DNA of 64,000 nucleotides from Muribaculaceae bacterium (GCA_029060725.1 JAIDTL010000135.1:1-64000), one strand, 5' to 3'. Shown: positions 25,416 through 35,841, counted from the first letter of the stretch. The notes: generated by a model from the sequence alone, not told the origin. A program made the numbers and translations.

Positions 25416-25447
25416 ATTATGCATTATGAATTATGAATTATAAATTA
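25416..25447. repeat. 7-bp tandem array (ATTATGA type) abutting a stop codon
   Basis: Units ATTATGC, ATTATGA, ATTATGA, ATTATAA plus a partial unit run up to the base before the stop codon of the minus-strand gene at 25448. Confidence 0.8.
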
Positions 25448-25867
25448 CTATCGGAGCAGGAATCCTATCATTATGATTATTAAGCATATTATGTAGAGAA
25501 TGATGGGAAGGGCTTTTGGGAAGTGAGGGGTGTCTTGCCTGAAATCCTCTTTGGAAAGTTTTATTCCGGATCGTCTGACATAATCTCTCGCCATGGGTGG
25601 AAGCTGATTGAGCAGTTGCTCTTGCTGAGCGTTCTCCTCCATCTTGCGACGTTCCGCTTCAAGAAACCCATTCGTCTTCTGCCAAGGGAGAGTGCCTGAG
25701 AGCCGCTGACGGAAATATCTGCAGATGTCCGGCACTTCTGATGCCGGAGTCCAGTCGTCCATACCCTTACACCATACGTAAGTATCGGGACGTACACCTT
25801 CTTTCGGCATGTCGTCCAGATCCATCGGACCATACTGCCGATCCCCTATCATTGCAAAATACTTCAT
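25448..25867 (-). CDS. GYF_2 domain protein with C-terminal membrane anchor
   Basis: The 139-residue product begins with a bacterial GYF_2-type domain (residues 1-50: FAMIGDRQYGPMDLDDM, VWCKGMDDWTPASEVPDI). A charged linker with a coiled-coil tendency (LEAERRKMEENAQQEQLL) follows, and the protein ends in one membrane helix at about 118-138, so it is a tail-anchored membrane protein. GYF domains bind proline-rich segments in eukaryotes; a similar binding role in bacteria is inference. The start overlaps the stop of the neighbouring GYF-CD225 gene in an ATGA arrangement, implying coupled translation and joint function. Confidence 0.85.
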   Translation of the reverse strand: MKYFAMIGDRQYGPMDLDDMPKEGVRPDTYVWCKGMDDWTPASEVPDICRYFRQRLSGTLPWQKTNGFLEAERRKMEENAQQEQLLNQLPPMARDYVRRSGIKLSKEDFRQDTPHFPKALPIILYIICLIIIMIGFLLR

Positions 25868-26436
25868 ATCGCTTGCGGCATAAATGATGCGACGGAGATT
25901 ACGTTCATAATAGTCAGGATATTAACTATCAATCCTATTCCGGAAAGCACGAACGACACTATGCAAAGAGTCTTACAAGTCGACCATGCACTCTGGGCAG
26001 TAATATTATCGCCATATCTCATGGCATTTTCAGCCTTGGATGCATTGGTGATGGCGAAAATACCTACTATGCCTCCAATACAAGAAAACAGGAATCCAAC
26101 TACCGTGGCAATAATTGCAAGAGTCTTCCAATTCACAGGGGGATTACCGTAGTTTCCACCATTGTTTAAAGGATTTCCCATTGTCGGCTGCTGATATTGT
26201 CCATATTGAGGTTGCTGAGGCTGAGCGTAAGCTCCAAAGGCAGACTCCGAATTGTCAATCTTAGTATGATTAGCAATGATCGAAGCAAGCTCAGGCACTG
26301 AGTCAGCCCTTGCCCAATCAGCCATACCGGCTGTCCAGACAAGCGTCGAGGGTTCAATACCTTTATCTGCCAATTGAGTCAGTGAGAGGGGACCCACACG
26401 GTTGTCCCCCTCCACTATATAATATTCTTTCTCCAT
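25864..26436 (-). CDS. GYF_2 domain plus CD225/dispanin-like membrane protein
   Basis: The N-terminal 50 residues form a GYF_2 domain (YYIVEGDNRVGPLSLTQLA, LVWTAGMADWARADSVPEL). A Gln/Pro/Tyr-rich linker (about 75-100) leads to a CD225/dispanin-like region with two membrane helices: TLAIIATVVGFLFSCIGGIV and TLCIVSFVLSGIGLIVNIL around SKAENAMRYGDNITAQSAW. Two starts are possible. The GTG at 26442 overlaps the secA stop by four bases (GTGA), and the ATG at 26436, used here, lies two bases after it. Either way translation is probably coupled to secA. Its linker is a possible partner for GYF domains, including that of the next gene; this is speculation. Confidence 0.85.
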   Translation of the reverse strand: MEKEYYIVEGDNRVGPLSLTQLADKGIEPSTLVWTAGMADWARADSVPELASIIANHTKIDNSESAFGAYAQPQQPQYGQYQQPTMGNPLNNGGNYGNPPVNWKTLAIIATVVGFLFSCIGGIVGIFAITNASKAENAMRYGDNITAQSAWSTCKTLCIVSFVLSGIGLIVNILTIMNVISVASFMPQAI

Positions 26437-26438
26437 TA

Positions 26439-29400
26439 TCACATATTTTTACCGTGACAGTTTTTATACTTCTTTCCGCTACCGCAAGGACAAGGATCGT
26501 TGCGCCCCACTTTTGGCTGAGCCTTCACCGGTTGGCGAGTCTGCTGCTGCTGACGATTAACGTTTTGAGCAGCCTGACGCTGAGCGTTCTCACCCTCGTA
26601 GGTCTCATGAGTAGTGGAATAGTTGGCATACGGATTAGATCCAGCCGGTGCGCCATATTCCTGACGGATTTCCTGAGTACGGGTATATGTGGCAGCCTGA
26701 GCATTTCTGTGAGCCTGCATAGCCTTAGCATGAGCCTCACGAGCCTGCTCAGCTTGTGCTTGTGCCTGTGCCTGTGCTTGCTGAGCAGCAATCTGAGCAT
26801 CCCTCAAGGCCTTGGCTTCCTCATAGTCGGGAGCTGCAAGCTTACCGCGCATAAGGGTAGCTACAGCCTTGGAGTTCATATCCTCAAGCATATTCTTCCA
26901 GAGTCCGTAAGCCTCGAGCTTATAGATCACGAGCGGATCCTTCTGCTCGTAGCTTGCATTCTGAACTGATTTGCGGAGTTCATCGAGCTCACGAAGCTGC
27001 TCTTGCCAAGCATTGTCAATAGCCTGAAGGAGCACAGCCTTTTCCCACCCCTTGACGATCGGTCGGCAATCATTGTCGTATGCCTCCTTAAGATCGCAAC
27101 GGATATTGAAGAATCGGCGGCCATCTGTCACCGGAACACCCACTACGCCTGAAGCATTGCGCTCTTCTACGAATTCCTTTATGTAAGGCATTGCAGCAGC
27201 AGCGATCTTGTCGCGATTACGATAGTAAGTGGCAAGCGCCTCGTCAGCCAGCTTGTTGGTGATCTCAGTCTTGTCAGCCTTGCGATATTCATCTTCGGTG
27301 AAAGAGGGCTCAATTGCCAATGTCTTACGCACTTCCATCATGAAGTCGTGGTAGTCATAGCCCATATCAGCAATGCTCTGAGCAGTGTCGTAGATCATAT
27401 TGGCGATGTCGGTACCAATACGCTCACCCTTAAGTGCATTCTGGCGTTTGCCATATATTGCAGTACGCTGGGCATTCATGACGTCGTCGTATTCCACGAG
27501 GCGCTTACGGATGCCGAAGTTGTTCTCTTCCACACGTTTCTGGGCTTTCTCAATGGCATTAGTGAGCATCTTCGATTCAAGCATTTCACCCTCTTCAAAG
27601 CCCATCTTGTCGAGCATCTTGAATGTGCGTTCTCCTGCGAAAAGACGCATCAAGTTGTCTTCAAACGACACAAAGAATACAGAGCTACCCGGGTCGCCCT
27701 GACGTCCGGCACGACCACGAAGCTGACGGTCGACACGACGAGACTCATGGCGTTCGGTGCCAATAATGGCAAGGCCACCTGCCTCTTTGACTTCAGGGGG
27801 AAGCTTGATATCTGTACCACGACCAGCCATATTGGTAGCGATAGTCACAGTGCCTGTCTTACCTGCCTGAGCCACAATGTCAGCTTCCTTCTGGTGGAGC
27901 TTAGCATTCAACACCTGATGAGGTATCTTGCGGAGCTGAAGCATACGGCTGAGGAGCTCTGAGATTTCTACGGAAGTAGTACCCACAAGGACCGGACGCC
28001 CTTGAGCCACCATGTCTTCCACCTCCTTGATCACTGCATTGTATTTATCTTTCTTAGTGCGATAGACACGGTCTTTCTGGTCGTTGCGGATTACAGGACG
28101 ATTGGTCGGGATTTCCACAACCTCCATCTTGTAGATATCGTAGAACTCTCCAGCCTCGGTCATAGCAGTACCGGTCATACCGGCAAGCTTGCGATACATA
28201 CGGAAATAGTTCTGCAGTGTGATGGTAGCGTATGTCTGGGTAGCAGCCTCGACTTTCACACCCTCCTTTGCCTCAATAGCCTGATGCAAGCCGTCGGAAT
28301 AGCGGCGACCTTCCATGATACGTCCGGTCTGCTCATCGACAATCTTGATCTTGTTGTCGTCGATCACATATTCAATATCCTTATCAAAAAGGGTATAAGC
28401 TTTCAGGAGCTGGTTGACGGTGTGTACACGCTCCGACTTGACGCTATATTCCTGAAGAAGATCATCCTTTTTCTGATGTTTTTCTTCTTCAGTGCCTTCC
28501 ATATTGTCGACTTCAGCAAGCTGAGAAGTGATGTCAGGGAGCACGAAGAAGTGAGGGTCCTGAGTAGTGTCAGTCAGCACCTGGATACCCTTGTCGGTAA
28601 GTTCGATGCTGTGGTTCTTTTCGTCTACCACGAAGAAGAGGGGTTCCACAGCGAAAGGCATCTCTCGGTTGTTATCCTGCATATATTTCTCTTCCGTCTT
28701 CAGAAGAATAGGCTTGATACCCTCTTCGCTGAGATAGCGGATGAGCGGGCCATGCTTAGGAAGGCTCTTGTAAACGCGGAAGAGCGACAAGCCGCCATCT
28801 TCAAGCAGTTCCTGAGCAGTAAGAGGTTTCTTGCCGTCGCCTTTGTCAAATTTCTTTATTCTTTCAGGATCACCACTCATAGCGGCAGAAATCTTATCCT
28901 TTGCATCAAGAAGAAGAGCCTGTGCCTGCTTGCGCTGAGCGTTGACCACTTTCTCTACGTTTGGTTTAAACTCATTGAACATCTGGTCGTCGCCCTTAGG
29001 AATCGGACCTGAGATGATCAGAGGAGTACGGGCGTCGTCGATAAGGACTGAGTCAGTTTCGTCGACGATAGCGTAATAATGGTCGTCACGCTGCACGAGG
29101 TCGGTCAATTGAGTTGCCATATTGTCGCGCAGATAGTCGAAACCAAACTCATTGTTTGTGCCGAATGTGATGTCGCTGCGATATGCAGCGCGACGCTCCG
29201 GAGAGTTAGGTTCAGTCTTGTCGATACAAGCTACTGAAAGACCATGGAATTCATAAAGCGGACCCATCCACTCGGAGTCACGTTTTGCCAAGTAGTCGTT
29301 GACAGTGACTACGTGGACGCCTTCTCCGGTAAGGGCATTGAGGAAAACCGGGAGAGTAGCCACGAGGGTCTTACCTTCACCGGTAGCCATCTCAGCGATG

Positions 29401-29987
29401 TTGTTAGAAGTCTTGTCGCCCTGAAGCACACCGTGGAGCACCATACCGCCAATCAGCTGCACATCATAGTGCACCATATCCCACTTCATTTCATTGCCAC
29501 CGGCAATCCAAGAAGTCTTGTAGATGGCCTTGTCGCCATCAATGCTGATGAAGTCTTTTCCTTTAGCGGCGAGTTCACGGTCGAACTCATCGGCAGTCAC
29601 CTCGATGGTTTCGTTGTTGGCAAATCTGCGAGCCGTCTCCTTAATGACAGCAAAGACTTCCGGAAGAGCTTCGTCAAGCTTGTGGGCATACATCTTGTAC
29701 ATGTCTTCCTTCAAGGTGTCGATTTCTTTCCAATATGGTTCGCGCTTGTCGAATTCCATGGTTTCGATCTGAGCGCGAATGTCAGCCATCTTGTCCTTGT
29801 AGGTCTTAGCCTCGCCGCGAATGTCATCGCGGATTTTGTTGATTCTATCGCGGAGTTCATCATTAGAGATCTCGCGGATCTGCTCGGAAATCGGATTGAT
29901 TTCCTTCTGAAGACGATTCCAGAGCGGACGCACAGCGCGTTCGCTTTGGTCGCCGAAAATTGATTTAAGTATGTTGCTGAATCCCAT
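26439..29987 (-). CDS. secA: Preprotein translocase ATPase SecA
   Basis: SecA drives secretory proteins through SecYEG. The 1182-residue length is typical for Bacteroidetes, which carry large insertions. Visible landmarks are the Walker A block [31 protein letters not shown], the Walker B region [43 protein letters not shown] and [15 protein letters not shown]. The C-terminal linker is an Ala/Gln/His-rich low-complexity stretch ([19 protein letters not shown]), and the protein ends in an intact zinc-binding SEC-C motif ([17 protein letters not shown]), which binds SecB or the ribosome. Two small GYF proteins follow with overlapping stop/start codons. An exact -7 element lies about 40 bases upstream. 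Confidence 0.97.
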   Translation of the reverse strand: MGFSNILKSIFGDQSERAVRPLWNRLQKEINPISEQIREISNDELRDRINKIRDDIRGEAKTYKDKMADIRAQIETMEFDKREPYWKEIDTLKEDMYKMYAHKLDEALPEVFAVIKETARRFANNETIEVTADEFDRELAAKGKDFISIDGDKAIYKTSWIAGGNEMKWDMVHYDVQLIGGMVLHGVLQGDKTSNNIAEMATGEGKTLVATLPVFLNALTGEGVHVVTVNDYLAKRDSEWMGPLYEFHGLSVACIDKTEPNSPERRAAYRSDITFGTNNEFGFDYLRDNMATQLTDLVQRDDHYYAIVDETDSVLIDDARTPLIISGPIPKGDDQMFNEFKPNVEKVVNAQRKQAQALLLDAKDKISAAMSGDPERIKKFDKGDGKKPLTAQELLEDGGLSLFRVYKSLPKHGPLIRYLSEEGIKPILLKTEEKYMQDNNREMPFAVEPLFFVVDEKNHSIELTDKGIQVLTDTTQDPHFFVLPDITSQLAEVDNMEGTEEEKHQKKDDLLQEYSVKSERVHTVNQLLKAYTLFDKDIEYVIDDNKIKIVDEQTGRIMEGRRYSDGLHQAIEAKEGVKVEAATQTYATITLQNYFRMYRKLAGMTGTAMTEAGEFYDIYKMEVVEIPTNRPVIRNDQKDRVYRTKKDKYNAVIKEVEDMVAQGRPVLVGTTSVEISELLSRMLQLRKIPHQVLNAKLHQKEADIVAQAGKTGTVTIATNMAGRGTDIKLPPEVKEAGGLAIIGTERHESRRVDRQLRGRAGRQGDPGSSVFFVSFEDNLMRLFAGERTFKMLDKMGFEEGEMLESKMLTNAIEKAQKRVEENNFGIRKRLVEYDDVMNAQRTAIYGKRQNALKGERIGTDIANMIYDTAQSIADMGYDYHDFMMEVRKTLAIEPSFTEDEYRKADKTEITNKLADEALATYYRNRDKIAAAAMPYIKEFVEERNASGVVGVPVTDGRRFFNIRCDLKEAYDNDCRPIVKGWEKAVLLQAIDNAWQEQLRELDELRKSVQNASYEQKDPLVIYKLEAYGLWKNMLEDMNSKAVATLMRGKLAAPDYEEAKALRDAQIAAQQAQAQAQAQAEQAREAHAKAMQAHRNAQAATYTRTQEIRQEYGAPAGSNPYANYSTTHETYEGENAQRQAAQNVNRQQQQTRQPVKAQPKVGRNDPCPCGSGKKYKNCHGKNM

Positions 29988-30025
29988 TTTTAATGAGAAT
30001 TAAGTTTATATTCTGTTTTAAAACG

Positions 30026-30033
30026 CAAAGATA
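30026..30033 (-). promoter_or_regulatory. Bacteroidetes -7 element (TATCTTTG) upstream of secA
   Basis: TATCTTTG on the minus strand fits the consensus. The -33 position at the 20-base spacing reads ATG rather than TTG because a 7-bp repeat array occupies it, so array size could affect promoter strength. The leader would be about 30-35 nt. Confidence 0.55.
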
Positions 30034-30041
30034 GTAAAATT

Positions 30042-30121
30042 AATGCATAATTCATAATGCATAATGCAAAATTTTCATCAAAATGCATAATTCATAATGC
30101 ATAATGCATAATTTTCATCAA
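30042..30121. repeat. Two 40-bp direct repeats built from 7-bp units, upstream of secA
   Basis: Each 40-bp unit is four heptamers (AATGCAT, AATTCAT, AATGCAT, AATGCAW) plus AATTTTCATCAA. The two copies at 30042-30081 and 30082-30121 differ at one position. This shows that a whole small array with its flank was duplicated. Confidence 0.9.
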
Positions 30122-30161
30122 AACGCTTTTTACAAGCAATTTTCTTCAGATGTCAAGCCCG

Positions 30162-30192
30162 ATTATGAATTATGAATTATGAATTATGCATT
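30162..30192. repeat. 7-bp tandem array (ATTATGA type)
   Basis: Units ATTATGA, ATTATGA, ATTATGA and ATTATGC end two bases before the stop codon of the minus-strand gene at 30195. Confidence 0.8.
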
Positions 30193-30194
30193 GA

Positions 30195-31772
30195 TCAGAA
30201 GATGATGGGCTTGTCGGAGGCACCGTTGGGACTACGGATGCGCATGACGGAGCTAATCGTCGGCGCGATGGCTGTGGCGTTCACCTGCCCAGCTTCGATT
30301 TTTGTGGGCACTCCGGGTCCCATGATAAATGCCGGCGTAGCGGGCCTCCCCTCTCTCACTTGCCATGTCAAGACAGGAAGACGCACATCGTCGTTGATGG
30401 TCCATCCGGGTGCAAATTCAAGGCGAAGATCACCGGCAGACTTCGGATCCAATCCGCGTCCTATTCTGCGCAGTTCGGGAGTGGTCTCTCCTACAATATC
30501 AGTAAGCGACTTGACATCTGCCACGCCACTCATCATCACGACGAAATCACGCGCATCGCGCTGCACATCGGCAAGGTTGAGACCGCGACGCTCAAGAGTG
30601 GCATGATCGAGATAGATCATATTTTGGTAGCTTCCGTCTACGTATTGGTCGTTGCCATGCTTTGCACTAAGATATGAGTTTAGCAGAGACACAGCACGCT
30701 TCATTGAGAATGTACCGGTTGGAATCCGATAGCGGGCTTCATCTTCAGCGCCATCGTCAAAGTATCCGGTAGACACAAGGAAAATCAGGGTATTATCAAG
30801 CCCTACACTCTCCTTAATAGCTTTCAAAAGGCGTTCAAGCTGCCCGTCAAGACGCAAATAACTGTCTTGCATCTCAAGGCGCATATCACTGTCAATTCCA
30901 TGCTTATATGGAGCTACAGTGTAGCCGATATTCAGCATGTCGATCACGTCGGTATGCTGCCCAAGCTTAAGCGATTTAATATAATCGATAGCCACATCGG
31001 TCACTTCTGTATTGACGAGAGCAGACTCTTTATATTTCACATATCTGTCACTGTTTTTCTTAGGGAAAGTATGACGGAACGGGAAATATTTCTTCTGAGG
31101 CGGCACACCGTGATAAGTGTCGAGAGCATGAGTCGGCGTCCAAACCATAGTGTCAAGACGCTCCGACAAGGGTGAGCGATAATTTCGCTGAGTTATGCTG
31201 TTGGGCACTTCCTTATAGTAGGTCGTAGTAGCCCATTTGCCGTTTTCGTCGTTGATCCAGAAAGCGCTGCTTCCGGCATGCCCTGCCATTATGATAGCCT
31301 GCATGGCATCCGGTGCGATGCTGTAGATAGCACCGAGTCCGGCACCGTCCACTACAATTTCATCCGTAATGGTAGAAAGTCTCAGCGCAGCAGGGCTATA
31401 TGTCTCATTTGTAAAATTACCTAAAGTGGCAGGATCATGAAGGATAGGGACCGGATACTTTGAAGCGTGGTCATACACCTTTTTTGCAGGTACACCTGAA
31501 GCAGAAGCATAGTTTCCGGTATATACGATGGCTGTAGAATTGACAATGTCGAGATCCTCGACATTATAGTCGACATTCTTCAGATAAATTCCACCGTTTT
31601 TAAGAAGATTGAAGCCCTCCTTTCCAAAGCGGGAGCTAAGGAAATCTATATAGTCGGTGCGTAGCTGATCCACCATTATCCCGACTACAAGCTTTGGTCG
31701 GGTAGGGTCAGCCATCACCACCGTCGAAATGCCGACAAGACCGCAAAGCACGGATGTCACAAATCTATTCAT
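30195..31772 (-). CDS. Alkaline phosphatase superfamily protein (PafA-like), probably inactive
   Basis: The 525-residue protein has a signal peptide (MNRFVTSVLCGLVGISTVVMA) and the overall order of PafA-type periplasmic phosphatases: KLVVGIMVDQLRTDYI, an ATIYTG-like block, an AGHAGSSAFW block, and SYLRLDGQLERLLKAI. Key catalytic positions look changed. The nucleophile block, TxPGHASIYTG in PafA, reads DIVNSTAIVYTG. The KxR pair before AGHA is absent (APDAMQAIIMAGHA). The late DHG metal motif reads STGYFDDG. I infer a pseudophosphatase that may bind phosphoryl or other groups. Its start overlaps the DUF4105 gene stop by four bases (ATGA), implying coupled synthesis with that membrane protein. 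Confidence 0.82.
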   Translation of the reverse strand: MNRFVTSVLCGLVGISTVVMADPTRPKLVVGIMVDQLRTDYIDFLSSRFGKEGFNLLKNGGIYLKNVDYNVEDLDIVNSTAIVYTGNYASASGVPAKKVYDHASKYPVPILHDPATLGNFTNETYSPAALRLSTITDEIVVDGAGLGAIYSIAPDAMQAIIMAGHAGSSAFWINDENGKWATTTYYKEVPNSITQRNYRSPLSERLDTMVWTPTHALDTYHGVPPQKKYFPFRHTFPKKNSDRYVKYKESALVNTEVTDVAIDYIKSLKLGQHTDVIDMLNIGYTVAPYKHGIDSDMRLEMQDSYLRLDGQLERLLKAIKESVGLDNTLIFLVSTGYFDDGAEDEARYRIPTGTFSMKRAVSLLNSYLSAKHGNDQYVDGSYQNMIYLDHATLERRGLNLADVQRDARDFVVMMSGVADVKSLTDIVGETTPELRRIGRGLDPKSAGDLRLEFAPGWTINDDVRLPVLTWQVREGRPATPAFIMGPGVPTKIEAGQVNATAIAPTISSVMRIRSPNGASDKPIIF

Positions 31773-32995
31773 TTCAATTTCTTTTTCTTTTTAATTCTTA
31801 ATACACCATTTACGTAGAGAATGGTATTTGAAAGCGGGAGTATGCTCCACAGCATAGGCCAAACGGCATCATTTATGACCTGGATAGCAAAGGATGGATG
31901 CCATACACCCAAAAGGATGGTCAGAGACAACGCCATCAATATATTGTAGATTGCCATTATATTCAAAGACAATCGCCATTTTTTCATCCATATTCCAATC
32001 GCAACAATGAATTGCAACGGATTGAGCCAGAAGATAAGCATATTGGGCGAGGTAGCCTCATGCTCTGAAAAAAAGACAAGGAATGTGATGACAATTCCCG
32101 CCAACCCGGCTACAAAGAAATAGATGAATATCCACCATTTCCAAATCTTCTCTTTGAAGATATAAGCAAACATCGTGCCAAGACTGAGGATAAGCATCAA
32201 TATCCCGACCGCCATTGGGGTTTTCCACCAAGGAGTAGGAGGAAGAGTGGCGTCATAATATCCCGGGAATATGATATTGGTCTCTTTTACCAATGGCTGA
32301 CTCCCTATCGAGCCTTCAGCCAATTTAGCCTGAAGCACGGGGGGAGCAAACGTATCCTCATCTTTTGCCATGCGATAATCGAGTCCACTTCCCAAAGCAA
32401 GGTCAATACCGAATTGATACCAAGGATAATTTCTATGGAAGTGGCTCATTTCCTCTCTAAATGTAGGATAATAGAGAGTGTCAGGAAGAGAAATCTTCCT
32501 TTCAGTGGCTTGTTTGATACGTTTCCAAGGACGAGTGGCACAGTTGTCGCGCACATAGTTGTACCTATATACACGGTTTTCCGGGAGCGACTCGATCTGA
32601 AGAAGTTCTCTTAGTTTGCGGGCTTCTTCCTGAGTCAGAGATAGCACCTGCTCAGTGACCTTCGACCCGCGCCTGACATAGGCAGGCATAAATCTATTGA
32701 ATTGGTATCCATAGACCATATAGTCGGTCTCACCTTTACAAAATCTATAGATAAAGTTGGGCGAGGTGAAGTCAAAGATACCGTAGTTCCAGACGGAGTC
32801 CATCTTTTCGCTCCTGATTCGGATGGCAGCATGGCCACAGAGTTCGTAGACGTCCGGACCAGGGTCACATGTCAGTATACTGACAATAAGGTCTTCCCTA
32901 TCGTCGACAGGGAAGACTGAATCGGTCCTCTCCTGAGCTATCACGCTACAAGAGAGGTAAATAAGCATTATAAATATCCGGATAAATCTGTTCAT
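31769..32995 (-). CDS. DUF4105 (Lnb N-terminal domain-like) membrane protein
   Basis: The 408-residue protein has a signal peptide, then a periplasmic domain (about 30-190) with VYELCGHAAIRIRS, VWNYGIFDFTSPNFIYRF and YNYVRDNCATRPW. These Cys, His and Asn-Cys positions are the DUF4105 pattern, a papain-like fold that Pfam-type resources link to lipoprotein N-acyltransferase Lnb. The C-terminal half has five or six membrane helices. If the link holds here, the enzyme would N-acylate lipoproteins, filling the gap left by absence of Lnt; that is inference. The gene lies between asnS (3 bp away) and the pseudophosphatase gene (overlapping). Confidence 0.82.
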   Translation of the reverse strand: MNRFIRIFIMLIYLSCSVIAQERTDSVFPVDDREDLIVSILTCDPGPDVYELCGHAAIRIRSEKMDSVWNYGIFDFTSPNFIYRFCKGETDYMVYGYQFNRFMPAYVRRGSKVTEQVLSLTQEEARKLRELLQIESLPENRVYRYNYVRDNCATRPWKRIKQATERKISLPDTLYYPTFREEMSHFHRNYPWYQFGIDLALGSGLDYRMAKDEDTFAPPVLQAKLAEGSIGSQPLVKETNIIFPGYYDATLPPTPWWKTPMAVGILMLILSLGTMFAYIFKEKIWKWWIFIYFFVAGLAGIVITFLVFFSEHEATSPNMLIFWLNPLQFIVAIGIWMKKWRLSLNIMAIYNILMALSLTILLGVWHPSFAIQVINDAVWPMLWSILPLSNTILYVNGVLRIKKKKKLK

Positions 32996-32998
32996 TCT

Positions 32999-34396
32999 TT
33001 AGAATTCGCAGTTGTTCGGATATCGAGGGAACGGGATAACGTCGCGGATGTTCTGCATGCCGGTGACAAAAAGAATCAGGCGCTCGAAACCGAGACCGAA
33101 TCCGGAATGCGGCACTGTACCATACTTGCGAGTGTCAAGATACCAGTCCATTCCTTCAAGACCTTGGTCTGCCATACGCTGCTTCAGTTTGTCGTAGTTT
33201 TCTTCACGCTGGCTGCCGCCGATGATCTCACCAATCTTCGGGAAGAGCACATCCATAGCTCGCACTGTCTTGCCATCGTCGTTGAGCTTCATATAGAAAG
33301 CCTTGATTTCCTTCGGATAGTCAGTAAGGATGACAGGCTTCTTGAAGTGCTGCTCCACGAGGTAGCGTTCATGCTCGGAAGCAAGGTCTACGCCCCAATA
33401 TACCGGGAACTCAAACTTCTTTCCACTCTCTTCAAGAATCTTGATACCCTCAGTGTAAGGGAGGCGAACGAAGTCGTTGTTGATGACAAAGTTAAGGCGG
33501 TCGATGAGTTCTTTGTCGAAGTGCTCATTAAGAAACTCGATGTCGTCGCGACAGTTCTCAAGAGCATACGTGATACAATATTTTACGAACTCCTCAGCGA
33601 GGTCCATATTGTCTTCTATCTCATAGAAAGCCATTTCAGGTTCGATCATCCAGAATTCGGAGAGGTGGCGCGGAGTGTTTGAGTTTTCAGCACGGAATGT
33701 CGGGCCGAAAGTATAGATGCAGCCAAGTGCAGTGGCACCGAGTTCCCCCTCGAGCTGGCCGCTAACAGTCAGAGAAGCCATCTTTCCGAAGAAATCCTGA
33801 GAATAGTCTACTTTTCCATCCTTTGTCATCGGGAGCTGGTCGAGAGGCATAGTGGTCACTTGAAATTGAGCGCCTGCCCCTTCACAGTCAGATGCCGTGA
33901 TGAGAGGAGTATGGAAATAATAGAATCCTTTGTCATTGAAGAATTTGTGGATAGCGTATGCCAACGCGTGGCGAATACGCAGCACAGCGCCGAAAGTATT
34001 GGTGCGAGGACGCAGATGTGCTATCTCGCGCAGGAACTCAAGAGAGTGTCCTTTCTTCTGAAGAGGATAGTCAGCTACGCTTGCAGTGCCATAGATCTCA
34101 AGTTCGTCAGCTTGCACTTCGATAGCCTGACCCTTACCCTGAGAGGCGACAGCCTGCCCCTGGACATGGATTGAAGCACCGGTAGTGACATCTTTGAGAG
34201 CATCTTCAGGAATCTTGGCAAAGTCCACCACAATCTGGAGATTCTTAATAGAAGAACCGTCGTTGAGGGCAATAAAAGCCACATTTTTATTTCCACGGCG
34301 GGTACGCACCCACCCTTTGACATCCACTTCCTTACCGATAAAATTTTCCGGGTCGGCGAGAAGTGACTTGACGGTCGTACGTTTTATATCCTTCAT
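32999..34396 (-). CDS. asnS: Asparaginyl-tRNA synthetase
   Basis: This class II synthetase charges tRNA-Asn. The N-terminal OB fold ([19 protein letters not shown]) is followed by the catalytic domain with motif 2 ([21 protein letters not shown]) in variant form and motif 3 ([21 protein letters not shown]). The ending [16 protein letters not shown] is typical for AsnS rather than AspS. The 465-residue length matches. It lies 20 bases after the RluB-like gene and three bases before the DUF4105 gene in one operon. Confidence 0.97.
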   Translation of the reverse strand: MKDIKRTTVKSLLADPENFIGKEVDVKGWVRTRRGNKNVAFIALNDGSSIKNLQIVVDFAKIPEDALKDVTTGASIHVQGQAVASQGKGQAIEVQADELEIYGTASVADYPLQKKGHSLEFLREIAHLRPRTNTFGAVLRIRHALAYAIHKFFNDKGFYYFHTPLITASDCEGAGAQFQVTTMPLDQLPMTKDGKVDYSQDFFGKMASLTVSGQLEGELGATALGCIYTFGPTFRAENSNTPRHLSEFWMIEPEMAFYEIEDNMDLAEEFVKYCITYALENCRDDIEFLNEHFDKELIDRLNFVINNDFVRLPYTEGIKILEESGKKFEFPVYWGVDLASEHERYLVEQHFKKPVILTDYPKEIKAFYMKLNDDGKTVRAMDVLFPKIGEIIGGSQREENYDKLKQRMADQGLEGMDWYLDTRKYGTVPHSGFGLGFERLILFVTGMQNIRDVIPFPRYPNNCEF

Positions 34397-34416
34397 CTTA
34401 TAGTTTGGTTTGTGAA

Positions 34417-35841
34417 TTATTCAAATGAACCCATGCGCAGGAAGTTGACTTCTTCCTGAGTGAGATATCTCCAACGTCCGCGCGGGAGATTTTTCTTAGT
34501 CAATCCGGCAAAATATACGCGGTCGAGCTTAGTGACGCGATAGCCAAGGTGCTCAAAAATACGGCGTACGATACGATTGCGTCCGCTGTGGATCTCGATT
34601 CCAGCCTGGTTGCGGTCGGTATCGTTAGCGTAAGAGATAGCATCAGCATGTATTTCGCCATCCTCGAGTTCGATGCCGTCGGCTATACGCTGCATATCAT
34701 CCTCCGAGATATCCTTGTCTGTCCAAACATGATAAATTTTCTTCTTGACAAATTTAGGATGAGTAAGCTTTGAAGCCAATTCTCCATCGTTGGTCAGCAG
34801 TAGCACGCCGGTAGTGTTTCGGTCAAGACGCCCTACAGGGTAAATTCTCTCGCGGCAAGCACCTTTGACAACGTCCATGACAGTCATTCGTCCGTTAGGA
34901 TCGTCGCTTGTAGTGACGCAATCCTTTGGCTTATTGAGGAGCACGTAGCACTTGCGTTCAGGAGTGACCACCTTATCTTCGCATTTCACTACGTCATCGC
35001 GATTGATTTTTGTACCGAGCTCAGTGACCACGACATCATTGACAGTGACGAGTCCGGCTGCAATCTTTTCGTCGGCTTCGCGACGTGAGCAGATGCCGGA
35101 ATTTGCCATAAACTTGTTGAGACGGATCGGTTCGTTTGGATCTATATCATCGATAATGTAGTCGATCTGACGCGGACGTGGAATGAATTTCATGCCCGGT
35201 TTCTGATTCTTCTGGAATCCGCCTTGACGCTTTTGGAATCCGCCCTGCTGATTGCCTTGACGGTTGTAGCCACCCTGACGATTCTGATAGCCACCACCTT
35301 GCTGATTGCCTTGACGGTTGAATCCGTTGACCTGGCGTTTCTGGTAGCCACCCTGCTGGTTGCCCTGGCGATTGTTGTAACCACCCTGGCGGTTGAAGTT
35401 GTTCTGGCGGTTCTGGTTGCCGTATGTATTGATGCGATTATAGCCGTTGTTGCGGTTTTGCTGATATCCGGTCTGAGTCTGCTGATATGAATTTTCTGAA
35501 GAAGTGGATTGCGCTTCAGAGTCAGGATTATTATATCTCTTGAATCCATCCTCAGAAGAAGAGCCGTTCTGGTAAGGACGGTTGTAAGGAGTCTGACGCT
35601 GCTGATAAGATGGACGCGCCTGACGGTTATATCCAGACTCTTCCCTATTATGGTAGGAATTGGAATAACTGTTCTGGTAGGTCGGGCGTGGGCGTTGTTG
35701 GTAACCACGCTGAGGGAATTCGGGTCTTTCGGTACCTTTATAAGGTCTTGACTGGAAATACTGTTCTTTGTTTTCCGTGTTATCAGAAGAAGTAGTAGGC
35801 AGTGCCCCGATTCTTGGTCTCTTGGGTTTCTTCTCTTCCAT
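34417..35841 (-). CDS. RluB-like pseudouridine synthase with long Gln/Asn/Arg-rich N-terminal region
   Basis: The C-terminal 245 residues are an S4 domain ([19 protein letters not shown]) plus an RluB/RsuA-type pseudouridine synthase domain with the catalytic Asp in [16 protein letters not shown]. It should modify 23S rRNA. The first 220 or so residues are a low-complexity tract of repeated Asn-Arg-Gln-Gly-Gly and Gln-Gly-Gly-Tyr motifs, strongly basic and aromatic, like RNA-binding RGG or prion-like regions. I start at ATG 35841; the longer frame only adds MRQIKILI. A perfect promoter lies about 110 bases upstream, and asnS, DUF4105 and the pseudophosphatase follow in the operon. Confidence 0.92.
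   Translation of the reverse strand: MEEKKPKRPRIGALPTTSSDNTENKEQYFQSRPYKGTERPEFPQRGYQQRPRPTYQNSYSNSYHNREESGYNRQARPSYQQRQTPYNRPYQNGSSSEDGFKRYNNPDSEAQSTSSENSYQQTQTGYQQNRNNGYNRINTYGNQNRQNNFNRQGGYNNRQGNQQGGYQKRQVNGFNRQGNQQGGGYQNRQGGYNRQGNQQGGFQKRQGGFQKNQKPGMKFIPRPRQIDYIIDDIDPNEPIRLNKFMANSGICSRREADEKIAAGLVTVNDVVVTELGTKINRDDVVKCEDKVVTPERKCYVLLNKPKDCVTTSDDPNGRMTVMDVVKGACRERIYPVGRLDRNTTGVLLLTNDGELASKLTHPKFVKKKIYHVWTDKDISEDDMQRIADGIELEDGEIHADAISYANDTDRNQAGIEIHSGRNRIVRRIFEHLGYRVTKLDRVYFAGLTKKNLPRGRWRYLTQEEVNFLRMGSFE

Larger units (their letters stand above)
25080..25447. other. Region between DUF4250 and the GYF proteins
   Basis: This stretch holds a 163-base tail after DUF4250 that ends in a strong terminator, a 7-bp array at 25279-25313 and another at 25416-25447. 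Within the tail a 37-codon frame (25093-25206, starting MLKMSAKPTIWHGNALHLY and ending in a basic FRFREKVRMRF segment) is possible but unsupported by any family I know. Confidence 0.6.
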
